DNA of 64,000 nt from Halictus rubicundus (lineage: Eukaryota; Arthropoda; Insecta; Hymenoptera; Halictidae). The stretch lies in the NCBI RefSeq assembly GCF_050948215.1, contig NW_027489003.1:62001-126000 (forward strand), given 5' to 3'. The translations under genes and the position numbers were made by a program. The notes beneath the pieces are model-generated. The model did no database searches and was not told the origin of the DNA. It saw only the letters and a program-made list of their open reading frames with translations. This document shows, in pieces, positions 38,051-51,899 of the stretch (positions within the stretch are counted from its first letter, which is position 1; each line of letters begins with the position of its first letter).

Positions 38051-41000
38051 CCTATTCTCTATCCTATCCTATCCTCTATCCTATCCTATCCTCTATCCTA
38101 TAATATGCTCTATCCTATCCTATCCTCTATCCTATCCTATCCTCTATCCTATCCTATCCTGTATCCTATCCAATCCTCTATCCTATTATGTATCCTATCC
38201 AATCCTCTATCCTATCCTATCATCTATCCTCAATCCTATCCTTTCCTGTATCATATCCAATCCTCTATCCTATCCTGTCCTCTATCCAATCCTATCCTCA
38301 ATCCTATCCTATACAATCCCGTATCCTATCCTCTATTCTATCCTATCCTGTATCCAATCCTATCCTCAATCCTATCCTTTCCTGTATCCTATCCTATCCC
38401 CTATCCTATCCTATCCTCTATCCTATCCTATCCTCTATCCTATCCTATCCTCTATCCTATCCTATCTTCTATCCTATCCTATCCTCTATCCTATCACATC
38501 CCCTATCCTATCCTCTGTCCTATCCCATCCTCTATCCTATTCTATCCTCTATCCTATCCTATCCTCTATCCTATCCTATCCTCTATCCTATCCTGTCCTC
38601 TATCCTATCCTATCCTCTATCCTTTCCTATCAAATCCCCTATCCTATCCTCTATCCTATCCTATCCTCTGTCCTATCCTATCCTCTATCCTATCCTATCG
38701 TCTATCCTATCCTCTATCCTATCCTATCCTCTATCCTATCCTATCTTCTATCCTATCCTATCCTCTATGCTATCAAATCCCCTATCCTATTCTCTATTCT
38801 ATCCTATCCTGTGTCCTATCCAATCCTCTATCCTATCCTATCCTCTATCCTATCCTATCCTATCCTCTATCCTATCCTATCTTCTATCCTATTCTATCCT
38901 CTATCCAGTCCTCTATCCTATCCTATCCTCTATCCTATCCTATCCTCTATCCTATCCTATCCTCTATCCTATAATATGCTCTATCCTATCCTATCCTCTA
39001 TCCTATCCTATCCTCTATCCTACGCTATCCTCTATCCTATCCTACCCTCTATCCTATCCTATCTTCTATCCTATCCTATCCTCTATCCTATTCTATCCTC
39101 TATCCTATCCTATCCGCTATCCTATCCGCTATCCTATCCTATCCTCTATCCTATCCTATCCTCTATCCTATCCTATCCTCTATCCTATCCTATCCTCTAT
39201 CCTAACCTATCCTCTATCCTATACTATCCTCTATCCTATCCAATCCTCTATCCTATCCTATCCTCTATCCTATCCAATCCCCTATCCTATGTTCAATCCG
39301 ATCCGATCCTATCCTCTATCCTATTCTATCCTCAATCCTATCCAATCCCCTATCCTATCCTCTATCCTATCCTATCCTCTATCCTATCCTATCATCTATC
39401 CTATCCTATGCTCTATCCTATCCTATCCTCTATCCTATCCTATCCTCTATCCTATCCTATCCTCTATCCTATCCTATCCTCTATCCTCTATCCTATCCTC
39501 TATCCTATCCTATCCTCAATCCTATCCTATCCTCTATCCTATCCTATCCTCTATCCTATCCTATCCTCTATCCTATCCTATACTCTATCCTATCCTATCC
39601 TCTATCCTATCCTATCCTCTATCCTATCCTATCCTCTATCCTATCCTATCCTCTATCCTATCCTATCCTCTATCCTATCCTATCCTCTATCCTATCATAT
39701 CCTCTATCCTATCCTATCCTCTATCCTATCCTATCCTCTATCCAATCCTATCCTCTATCCTATCCTATCCTCTATCCTATCCTATCCTCTATCCTATCCT
39801 ATCCTCTATCCTATCCTATCCTCTATCCTATCCTATCCTCTATCCTATACTATCCTGTATCCTATCCTATCCTCTATCCTATCCTATCCTCTATCCTATC
39901 CTACCCTCTATCCTATCCTATCCTCTATTCTATCCTCTATCCAATCCTATCCTCTATCCTATCCTATCATCTATCCTATCCTATTCACTATCCTATCCTA
40001 TCCTCTATCCAATACTCTATCGTATCCTCTATCCTATCCTATTCTCAATCCTATCCTATCATCTGTCGTATCCCCTATCCTATCCTATCCTCTAACCTTT
40101 CCTCTATCCTATCCTTTCCTCTATCCTATCATCTATCCTATCCTATTCTCTATCCTATCCATTCCTCGAACCTATCCTATATACTATCCTATCCAATCAC
40201 CTATTCTATCCTCTATCCTATCCTATCCTCTATAATATCGTATACTCTATCATATCCTATCCTCTATCCTATAATATCATCCATCCGTTCCTATTCTCTA
40301 TCCTATCCTATTCTCTATCCTATCCTCTATCCTATCCTCTATCCTATCCTATCCTCTATCCTATCCTATCCTCTATCCTATTCTATCCTATCCTCTATCC
40401 TATCCTCTATCCTATCCTCTATCCTATCCTCTATCCTTTCCTATCCTCTATCCTATCCTCTATCCTATCCTCTATCCTATCCTCTATCCTATCCTATGCT
40501 TTCTCCTATCCTATCCTCTATTCTATCCTATCCTCTATCCTATCCTATCCTCTATCCTATCCTCTATCCTATCCTCTATCCTATCCTCTATCCTATCCTC
40601 TATCCTATCCTCTATCCTATCCTATCCTCTATCCTATCCTATCCTCTATCCTATCCTATTCTCTATCCTATCCAATCCTGTATCCTATCCTATCCTCAAT
40701 TCTATCCTATCCTGTATCCTATCCTCTATCCTATCATCTATCCTATCCTATCCTCTATCCTATCCTATCCTATCCTATCCTTTATCCTGTCCTTTATCCT
40801 ATCGTATCCTCTATCCTAGCCCATCCTCTATTCTATCCTACCCTCTGTCCTATCCTTTCCTCTATCCTATCCTATCCTCAATCCTATCCTATACTCTATC
40901 TTATACTATCCTCTGTCCTATCCTATTTTCTATCCTATCCTATCCTCTATCATATCCTATCCTCTATCCTATCCTATCCTCTATCCTATCCTATCCTCGA

Positions 41001-44000
41001 TCCTATCCTATCCTCTATCCTATCCTTTCCTCAATCCTATTATATCCTCTATCCTATCCTATCCTCTATCCTATACTATCCTCTACCTTATCCAATCCTC
41101 TATCCTATCCTATCCTCTATCCTATCATATCCTCTATCCGATCCTCTATCCTATCCTATCCTCTATTCTATCCTCTATCCAATCCTATCCTCTATCCTAT
41201 CCTATCCTCTAACCTATCCTATTCTCTATCCTATCCTATCCTCTATCCAATACTCTATCGTATCCTCTATCCTATCCTATTCTCAATCCTATCCTATCAT
41301 CTGTCGTATCCCCTATCCTATCCTATCCTCTAACCTTTCCTTTATCCTATCCTTTCCTCTATCCTATCATCTATCCTATCCTATTCTCTATCCTATCCAT
41401 TCCTCGCACCTATCCTATCCACTATCCTATCCAATCACCTATTCTATCCTCTATCCTATCCTATCCTCTATAATATCGTATACTCTATCATATCCTATCC
41501 TCTATCCTATAATATCATCCATCCGTTCCTATTCTCTATCCTATCCTATTCTCTATCCTATCCTCTATCCTATCCTCTATCCTATCCTATCATCTATCCT
41601 GTCCTATCCTCTATCCAATCCTATACTCAATCCTATCCCTTCCTGTATCCTATCCTATCCTCTATCCTCTATCCTATCCTATCCTCTATCCTATCCTATC
41701 CTCTATCCTATCCTATCCTCTATTCTATCCTCTATCCAATCCTATCCTCTATCCTATCCTATCATCTATCCTATCCTATTCACTATCCTATCCTATCCTC
41801 TATCCAATACTCTATCGTATCCTCTATCCTATCCTATTCTCAATCCTATCCTATCATCTGTCGTATCCCCTATCCTATCCTATCCTCTAACCTTTCCTCT
41901 ATCCTATCCTTTCCTCTATCCTATCATCTATCCTATCCTATTCTCTATCCTATCCATTCCTCGAACCTATCCTATATACTATCCTATCCAATCACCTATT
42001 CTATCCTCTATCCTATCCTATCCTCTATAATATCGTATACTCTATCATATCCTATCCTCTATCCTATAATATCATCCATCCGTTCCTATTCTCTATCCTA
42101 TCCTATTCTCTATCCTATCCTCTATCCTATCCTCTATCCTATCCTATCCTCTATCCTATCCTATCCTCTATCCTATTCTATCCTATCCTCTATCCTATCC
42201 TCTATCCTATCCTCTATCCTATCCTCTATCCTTTCCTATCCTCTATCCTATCCTCTATCCTATCCTCTATCCTATCCTCTATCCTATCCTATGCTTTCTC
42301 CTATCCTATCCTCTATTCTATCCTATCCTCTATCCTATCCTATCCTCTATCCTATCCTCTATCCTATCCTCTATCCTATCCTCTATCCTATCCTCTATCC
42401 TATCCTCTATCCTATCCTATCCTCTATCCTATCCTATCCTCTATCCTATCCTATTCTCTATCCTATCCAATCCTGTATCCTATCCTATCCTCAATCCTAT
42501 CCTATCCTGTATCCTATCCTCTATCCTATCATCTATCCTATCCTATCCTCTATCCTATCCTATCCTATCCTATCCTTTATCCTGTCCTTTATCCTATCGT
42601 ATCCTCTATCCTAGCCCATCCTCTATTCTATCCTACCCTCTGTCCTATCCTTTCCTCTATCCTATCCTATCCTCAATCCTATCCTATACTCTATCTTATA
42701 CTATCCTCTGTCCTATCCTATTTTCTATCCTATCCTATCCTCTATCATATCCTATCCTCTATCCTATCCTATCCTCTATCCTATCCTATCCTCGATCCTA
42801 TCCTATCCTCTATCCTATCCTTTCCTCAATCCTATTATATCCTCTATCCTATCCTATCCTCTATCCTATACTATCCTCTACCTTATCCAATCCTCTATCC
42901 TATCCTATCCTCTATCCTATCATATCCTCTATCCGATCCTCTATCCTATCCTATCCTCTATTCTATCCTCTATCCAATCCTATCCTCTATCCTATCCTAT
43001 CCTCTAACCTATCCTATTCTCTATCCTATCCTATCCTCTATCCAATACTCTATCGTATCCTCTATCCTATCCTATTCTCAATCCTATCCTATCATCTGTC
43101 GTATCCCCTATCCTATCCTATCCTCTAACCTTTCCTTTATCCTATCCTTTCCTCTATCCTATCATCTATCCTATCCTATTCTCTATCCTATCCATTCCTC
43201 GCACCTATCCTATCCACTATCCTATCCAATCACCTATTCTATCCTCTATCCTATCCTATCCTCTATAATATCGTATACTCTATCATATCCTATCCTCTAT
43301 CCTATAATATCATCCATCCGTTCCTATTCTCTATCCTATCCTATTCTCTATCCTATCCTCTATCCTATCCTCTATCCTATCCTATCATCTATCCTGTCCT
43401 ATCCTCTATCCAATCCTATACTCAATCCTATCCCTTCCTGTATCCTATCCTATCCTCTATCCTCTATGCTATCCAATCCTCTATCCTATCCTATCATCTA
43501 TCCTATCCTATCCTCTATCCTATCCTATTCTCTATCCTATCCAATCCTCTATCCTATCCTATCCTCAATCCTATCCTATCCTGTATCCTATCCTCTATCC
43601 TATCCTCTATCCTATCCTATCCTCTATCCTATCCTATCCTATCCTATCCTTTATCCTATCGTATCCTCTATCCTAGCCCATCCTCTATCCTATCCTACCC
43701 TCTGTCCTATCCTTTCCTCTATCCTATTCTATCCTCAATCCTATCCTATACTCTATCTTATACTATCCTCTGTCCTATCCTATCCTCTATCCTATCCTAT
43801 CCTCTATCCTATCCTATCCTCTATCCTATCCTATCCTATCCTCTATCCTATCCTATCCTCTATCCTATCCTATCCTCTATCCTATCCTATCCTGTATCCT
43901 ATCCTATCCTCTATCCTATCCTATCCTCTATCCTATCCTATCCTCTATCCTATCCTATCCTCTATCCTATCCTATCCTCTATCCTATCCAATCCCCTATC
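38051..44000. repeat. 17-bp satellite array, block G (homogeneous)
   Basis: Regular 17-base units return here, giving long forward frames (38188-40095 of 635 codons, 38811-40235 of 474). Runs of 12-base CCTCTATCCTAT units occur at about 40390-40620 and 42190-42420, where the ATG comes from TATGCTTTCTCC. ATCCGTTCC modules reappear near 40272, 41523, 42070 and 43319 after being absent since about 17 kb. No genes are visible. Confidence 0.96.
39921..43467. repeat. Near-identical tandem duplication, 1,795-bp spacing
   Basis: Copy 1 (about 39921-41672) and copy 2 (about 41716-43467) are in register at exactly 1,795 bases. TATAATATCG occurs at 40231/42026 and 41469/43264, TCCTCTATTC at 39921/41716, and the ATG of TATGCTTTCTCC at 40496/42291. 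The two 107-codon frames starting at those ATGs differ by a single residue (F versus S in the YPQ context). Such low divergence implies a recent duplication or ongoing conversion. Confidence 0.9.
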
Positions 44001-45059
44001 CTATGTTCTATCCGATCAGATCCTACCCTCTATCCTATACTATCCTCTACCTTATCCAATCCTCCATCCTATCCTATCCTCTATCCTATCCTATCCTCTA
44101 TCCGATCCTCTATCCTATCCTATCCTCTATCCCATCCTCTATCCTATCCTATCCTCTATCCTATCCTATCCTCTATCCTATCCTATCCTCTATCCTATCC
44201 TATCCTCTATCCTATCCTCTATCCTATCCTCTATCCTATCCTATCCTCTATCCTATCCTCTATCCTATCCTCTATCCTATCCTATGCTTTCTCCTATCCT
44301 ATCCTCTATTCTATCCTATCCTCTATCCTATCCTATCCTCTATCCTATCCTCTATCCTATCCTCTATCCTATCCTCTATCCTATCCTCTATCCTATCCTC
44401 TATCCTATCCTCTATCCTATCCTATCCTCTATCCTATCCTATCCTCTATCCTATCCTATTCTCTATCCTATCCAATCCTCTATCCTATCCTATCCTCAAT
44501 CCTATCCTATCCTGTATCCTATCCTCTATCCTATCCTATCCTCTATCCTATCCTATCCTATCCTATCCTCTATCCTATCCAGTCCCCTATCCTATCCTCT
44601 ATCCTATCCTTTCCTCTTTCCTATAATATCCTCTATCCTATCCTATGCTTTCTCCTATCCTATCCTCTATCCTATCCTATCCTCTATCCTATCCTATCCT
44701 CTATCCTATCCTATCCTCTATCCTATCCTATCCTCTATCCTATCCTATCCTCTATCCTATCCTCTATCCTATCCTCTATCCTATCCTATGCTTTCTCCTA
44801 TCCTATCCTCTATTCTATCCTATCCTCTATCCTATCCTATCCTCTATCCTATCCTCTATCCTATCCTCTATCCTATCCTCTATCCTATCCTCTATCCTAT
44901 CCTATCCTCTATCCTATCCTATCCTCTATCCTATCCTATTCTCTATCCTATCCAATCCTCTATCCTATCCTATCCTCAATCCTATCCTATCCTGTATCCT
45001 ATCCTCTATCCTATCCTATCCTCTATCCTATCCTATCCTATCCTATCCTCTATCCTATC

Positions 45060-45700
45060 CAGTCCCCTATCCTATCCTCTATCCTATCCTTTCCTCTTTC
45101 CTATAATATCCCCTATCCTATCCAATCATGTATCCTATTCTGTACCGTATCCTCTATCCTATTCTATACTCTATATTATCCTATCCTCTATCCTATAATA
45201 TCCCCTATCCTACGCTATCCTCTATCGTATCATATCCTCTATCGTATCCTATCCTCTATCCTATCCAATCCCCTATCCTATTCTCTATCCTATACTATCC
45301 TCTAACTTATCCTATCCTCTATCCTATCCTGTCCTCTATCCTATCCAGTTCCCTATCCTATCCTCTATCCTATCCTTTCCTCTTTCCTATAATATCCCCT
45401 ATCCTCTCCAATCATGTATCCTATTCTGTACCGTATCCTCTATCCTATTCTATACTCTATATTATCCTATCCTCTATCCTATAATATCCCCTATCCTACG
45501 CTATCCTCTATCGTATCATATCCTCTATCGTATCCTATCCTGTATCCTATCCAATCCCCTATCCTATTCTCTATCCTATACTATCCTCTAACTTATCCTA
45601 TCCTCTATCCTATACAATCCCCTATCCTATCCTCTATCCTCTATTCTATCCTGTATCCTATCCTCTATTCTATCCTGTATCCTATCCTCTATCCTATCCT
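45060..45700. repeat. 286-bp tandem duplication
   Basis: ATGTATCCTATTCTG begins at 45128 and 45414. The surrounding words (TTTCCTCTTTCC, TATAATATCCCC, CTACGCTATCC, TATCGTATCATATCC) appear in the same order in both. The same module is copied again at 48026 and 52779, and in part at 59015. Confidence 0.85.
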
Positions 45701-48025
45701 ATCCACTATCCTATCCTATCCTCTATCCTATCCTATCCTCTATCCTATCCTATCCTCTATACTATCCTATCCTCTATCCTATCCTATCCTCTATCCTATC
45801 CTATCCTCTATCCTATCCCATCCTCTATCCTATCCTATCCTCTATCCTATCCTATCCTCTATCCTATCCTATACTCTATCCTATCCTATCCTCTATCCTA
45901 TCCTATCCTCTATCCTATCCTATCCTCTATCCTATCCTCTATCCTATCCTCTATCCTATCGTATCCTCTATCCTATCCTCTATCCTATCCTCTATCCTAT
46001 CCTATGCTTTCTCCTATCCTATCCTCTATTCTATCCTATCCTCTATCCTATCCTATCCTCTATCCTATCCTCTATCCTATCCTCTATCCTATCCTATCCT
46101 CTATCCTATCCTATTCTCTATCCTATCCAATCCTCTATCCTATCCTATCCTCAATCCTATCCTATCCTGTATCCTATCCTCTATCCTATCCTATCCTCTA
46201 TCCTATCCTATCCTATCCTATCCTCTATCCTATCCAGTCCCCTATCCTATCCTCTATCCTATCCTTTCCTCTTTCCTATAATATCCTCTATCCTATCCTA
46301 TGCTTTCTCCTATCCTATCCTCAATCCTATCCTATCCTGTATCCTATCCTCTATCCTATCCTCTATCCTATCCTTTCCTCTTTCCTATAATATCCTCTAT
46401 CCTATCCTATGCTTTCTCCTATCCTATCCTCTATTCTATCCTATCCTCTATCCTATCCTATCCTCTATCCTATCCTCTATCCTATCCTCTATCCTATCCC
46501 CTATCCTATTCTCTATCCTATACTATCCTCTAACTTATCCTATCCTCTATCCTATCCAATCCCCTATCCTATCCTCTATCCTCTATTCTATCCTGTATCC
46601 TATCCTCTATTCTATCCTGTATCCTATCCTCTATCCTATCCTATCCTCTATACTATCCTATCCTCTATCCTATCCTATCCTCTATCCTATCCTATCCTCT
46701 ATCCTATCCTATCCTCTATCCTATCCTATCCTCTATCCTATCCTATCCTCTATCCTATTCTATCCTCTATCCTATCCTATACTCTATCCTATCCTATCCT
46801 CTATCCTATCCTATCCTCTATCCTATCCTATCCTCTATCCTATCCTATCCTCTATCCTATCCTATCCTCTATCCTATCCTATCCTCTATCCTATCCTATC
46901 CTCTATCCTATCCTATCCTATATCCTATCCTATCCTCTATCCTATCCTATCCTCTATCCTATCCTATCCTCTATCCTATCCTATCCTCTATCCTATCCAA
47001 TCCCCTATCCTATGTTCTATCCGATCAGATCCTACCCTCTATCCTATACTATCCTCTACCTTATCCAATCCTCCATCCTATCCTATCCTCTATCCTATCC
47101 TATCCTCTATCCGATCCTCTATCCTATCCTATCCTCTATCCCATCCTCTATCCTATCCTATCCTCTATCCTATCCTATCCTCTATCCTATCCTATCCTCT
47201 ATCCTATCCTATCCTCTATCCTATCCTATCCTCTATCCTATCCTATCCTCTATCCTATCCTATCCTCTATCCTATCCTATCCTCTATCCTATCCTCTATC
47301 CTATCCTCTATCCTATCCTATCCTCTATCCTATCCTCTATCCTATCCTCTATCCTATCCTATGCTTTCTCCTATCCTATCCTCTATTCTATCCTATCCTC
47401 TATCCTATCATATCCTCTATCCGATCCTCTATCCTATCCTATCCTCTATTCTATCCTCTATCCAATCCTATCCTCTATCCTATCCTATCCTCTATCCTAT
47501 CCTATTCTCTATCCTATCCTCTATCCTATCCTATCCTCTAACTTATCCTATCCTCTATCCTATCCTATCTTCTATCCTATCCAGTTCCCTATCCCATCCT
47601 CTATCCTATCCTTTCCTATATCCTATCCAATCCTCTATCCTATCCTCTATCCTATCCTATCCTCTATCCTATCCTATCCTCTATCCTATCCTATCCTCTA
47701 TCCTATCCTATCCTCTATCCTATCCTATCCTCTATCCTATCCTATCCTCTATCCTATCCTATCCTCTATCCTATCCTATCCTCTATCCTATCCTATCCTC
47801 TATCCTATCCTATCCTCTATCCTATCCTATCCTCTATCCTATCCTATCCTCTATCCTATCCTATCCTCTATCCTATCCAATCCCCTATCCTATTCTCTAT
47901 CCTATACTATCCTCTAACTTATCCTATCCTCTATCCTATCCTGTCCTCTATCCTATCCAGTTCCCTATCCTATCCTCTATCCTATCCTTTCCTCTTTCCT
48001 ATAATATCCCCTATCCTCTCCAATC

Positions 48026-51000
48026 ATGTATCCTATTCTGTACCGTATCCTCTATCCTATTCTATACTCTATATTATCCTATCCTCTATCCTATAATATC
48101 CCCTATCCTACGCTATCCTCTATCGTATCATATCCTCTATCGTATCCTATCCTGTATCCTATCCAATCCCCTATCCTATTCTCTATCTTATACTATCCTC
48201 TAACTTATCCTATCCTCTATCCTATCCAATCCCCTATCCTATCCTCTATCCTCTATTCTATCCTGTATCCTATCCTCTATTCTATCCTGTATCCTATCCT
48301 CTATCCTATCCTATCCACTATCCTATCCTATCCTCTATCCTATCCTATCCTCTATCCTATCCCATCCTCTATACTATCCTATCCTCTATCCTATCCTATC
48401 CTCTACCCTATCCTATCCTCTATCCTATCCTATCCTCTATCCTATCCTATCCTCTATCCTATCCTATCCTCTATCCTATCCTATACTCTATCCTATCCTA
48501 TCCTCTATCCTATCCTATCCTCTATCCTATCCTATCCTCTATCCTATCCTATCCTCTATCCTATCCTATCCTCTATCCTCTCCTATCCTCTATCCTATCC
48601 TATCCTATATCCTATCCTATATCCTATCCTATCCTCTATACTATCCTATCCTCTATCCTATCCTATCCTCTATCCTATCCAATCCCCTATCCTATGTTCT
48701 ATCCGATCAGATCCTACCCTCTATCCTATACTATCCTCTACCTTATCCAATCCTCCATCCTATCCTATCCTCTATCCTATCCTATCCTCTATCCTATCCT
48801 ATCCTCTATCCTATCCTATCCTCTATCCTATCCTCTATCCTATCCTCTATCCTATCCTATCCTCTATCCTATCCTCTATCCTATCCTATGCTTTCTCCTA
48901 TCCTATCCTCTATTCTATCCTATCCTCTATCCTATCCTATCCTCTATCCTATCCTCTATCCTATCCTCTATCCTATCCTCTATCCTATCCTATCCTCTAT
49001 CCTATCCTATCCTCTATCCTATCCTATTCTCTATCCTATCCAATCCTCCATCCTATCCTATCCTCAATCCTATCCTATCCTGTATCCTATCCTCTATCCT
49101 ATCCTCTATCCTATCCTATACTCTATCCTATCCTATCCTCTATCCTATCCTATCCTATCCTATCCTATCCTTTATCCTATCCTTTATCCTATCGTATCCT
49201 CTATCCTAGCCCATCCTCTATCCTATCCTACCCTCTGTCCCATCCTTTCCTCTATCCTATCCTATCCTCAATCCTATCCTATACTCTATCTTATACTATC
49301 CTCTGTCCTATCCTATTTTCTATCCTATCCTATCCTCTATCATATCCTATCCTCTATCCTATCCTATCCTCTATCCTATCCTATCCTCGATCCTATCCTA
49401 TCCTCTATCCTATCCTTTCCTCAATCCTATTATATCCTTTATCCTATCCTATCCTCTATCCTATACTATCCTCTACCTTATCCAATCCTCTATCCTATCC
49501 TATCCTCTATCCTATCATATCCTCTATCCGATCCTCTATCCTATCCTATCCTCTATTCTATCCTCTATCCAATCCTATCCTCTATCCTATCCTATCCTCT
49601 ATCCTATCCTATTCTCTATCCTATCCTATCCTGTATCCAATACTCTATCGTATCCTCTATCATATCCTATCCTCTATCCTATCCTATCCTCTACCCTATC
49701 CTATCCTCGATCCTATCCTATCCTCTATCCTATCCTTTCCTCAATCCTATTATATCCTCTATCCTATCCTATCCTCTATCCTATACTATCCTCTACCTTA
49801 TCCAATCCTCTATCCTATCCTATCCTCTATCCTATCATATCCTCTATCCGATCCTCTATCCTATCCTATCCTCTATTCTATCCTCTATCCAATCCTATCC
49901 TCTATCCTATCCTATCCTCTATCCTATCCTATTCTCTATCCTATCCTATCCTCTATCCAATACTCTATCGTATCCTCTATCCTATCCTATTCTCAATCCT
50001 ATCCTATCATCTGTCGTATCCCCTATCCTATCCTATCCTCTAACCTTTCCTTTATCCTATCCTTTCCTCTATCCTATCATCTATCCTACCCTATTCTCTA
50101 TCCTATCCATTCCTCGAACCTATCCTATCCACTATCCTATCCAATCACCTATTCTATCCTCTATCCTATCCTATCCTCTATAATATCGTATACTCTATCA
50201 TATCCTATCCTCTATCCTATAATATCATCCATCCGTTCCTATTCTCTATCCTATCCTATTCTCTATCCTATCCTCTATCCTATCTTCTATCCTATCCTAT
50301 CATCTATCCTGTCCTATCCTCTATCCAATCCTATACTCAATCCTATCCCTTCCTGTATCCTATCCTATCCTCTATCCTCTATGCTATCCAATCCTCTATC
50401 CTATCCTATCATCTATCCTATCCTATCCTCTATCCTATCCTATTCTCTATCCTATCCAATCCTCTATCCTATCCTATCCTCAATCCTATCCTATCCTGTA
50501 TCCTATCCTCTATCCTATCCTCTATCCTATCCTATCCTCTATCCTATCCTATCCTATCCTATCCTCTATGCTGTCCTATCCTCTATCCTATCCTATCCTC
50601 TATCCTATCCTATCCTCTATCCTATCCTTTCCTCAATCCTATTATATCCTCTATCCTATCCTACCCTCTATCCTATACTATCCTCTACCTTATCCAATCC
50701 TCTATCCTATCCTAGCCTCTATAATATCGTATACTCTATCATATCCTATCCTCTATCCTATAATATCATCCATCCGTTCCTATTCTCTATCCTATCCTAT
50801 TCTCTATCCTATCCTCTATCCTATCCTCTATCCTATCCTATCATCTATCCTGTCCTATCCTCTATCCAATCCTATACTCAATCCTATCCCTTCCTGTATC
50901 CTATCCTATCCTCTATCCTCTATGCTATCCAATCCTCTATCCTATCCTATCATCTATCCTATCCTATCCTCTATCCTATCCTATTCTCTATCCTATCCAA

Positions 51001-51469
51001 TCCTCTATCCTATCCTATCCTCAATCCTATCCTATCCTGCATCCTATCCTCTATCCTATCCTCTATCCTATCCTATCCTCTATCCTATCCAATCCCCTAT
51101 CCTATGTTCTATCCGATCAGATCCTACCCTCTATCCTATACTATCCTCTACCTTATCCAATCCTCCATCCTATCCTATCATCTATCCTGTCCTATCCTCT
51201 ATCCAATCCTATACTCAATCCTATCCCTTCCTGTATCCTATCCTATCCTCTATCCTCTATCCTATCCAATCCTCTACCCTATCCTATCATCTATCCTATC
51301 CTATCCTCTATCCTATCCTATTCTCTATCCTATCCAATCCTCTATCGTATCCTATCCTCAATCCTATCCTATCCTGTATCCTATCCTCTATCCTATCCTC
51401 TATCCTATCCTATCCTCTATCCTATCCTATCCTATCCTATCCTTTATCCTATCGTATCCTCTATCCTAG
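48026..51469 (+). other. Longest repeat-derived open frame (1,147 codons), not a gene
   Basis: The frame runs from ATG at 48026 to TAG at 51467-51469 (in a CTAGCC variant) and reads SYPLSYPILYPILSSIL over and over with point changes. The consensus has no TAA, TAG or TGA in any forward frame, and 17 codons equal three DNA units, so frames of this kind arise anywhere the array is clean. Others are at 7796-10033 (745 codons), 45414-48203 (929), 50568-52670 (700) and 59015-61225 (736). Frames overlap one another in different phases and give the same peptide. There is no promoter, leader, domain or codon bias. Translation is possible in principle but nothing here supports it. Confidence 0.9.
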
Positions 51470-51899
51470 CCCATCCTCTATCCTATCCTACCCTCTATCC
51501 TATCCAATCCTCTATCCTATCCTATCCTCAATCCTATCCTATCCTGTATCCTATCCTCTATCCTATCCTCTATCCTATCCTCTGTCCTATCCTATTTTCT
51601 ATCCTATCCTATCCTCTATCATATCCTATCCTCTATCCTATCCTATCCTCTATCCTATCCTATCCTCTATCCTATCCTATCCTCTATCCTATCCTTTCCT
51701 CAATCCTATTATATCCTCTATCCTATCCTACCCTCTATCCTATACTATCCTCTACCTTATCCAATCCTCTATCCTATCCTATCCTCTATCCTATCATATC
51801 CTCTATCCGATCCTCTATCCTATCCTATCCTCTATTCTATCCTCTATCCAATCCTATCCTCTATCCTATCCTATCCTCTATCCTATCCTATTCTCTATC

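Noticed and set aside
40390..40620. Runs of 12-base CCTCTATCCTAT units as a separate satellite
   Set aside because: They are the same 7+5 words with one pentamer missing, are interspersed with 17-base units, and appear in duplicated copies. They are a variant, not a different family.
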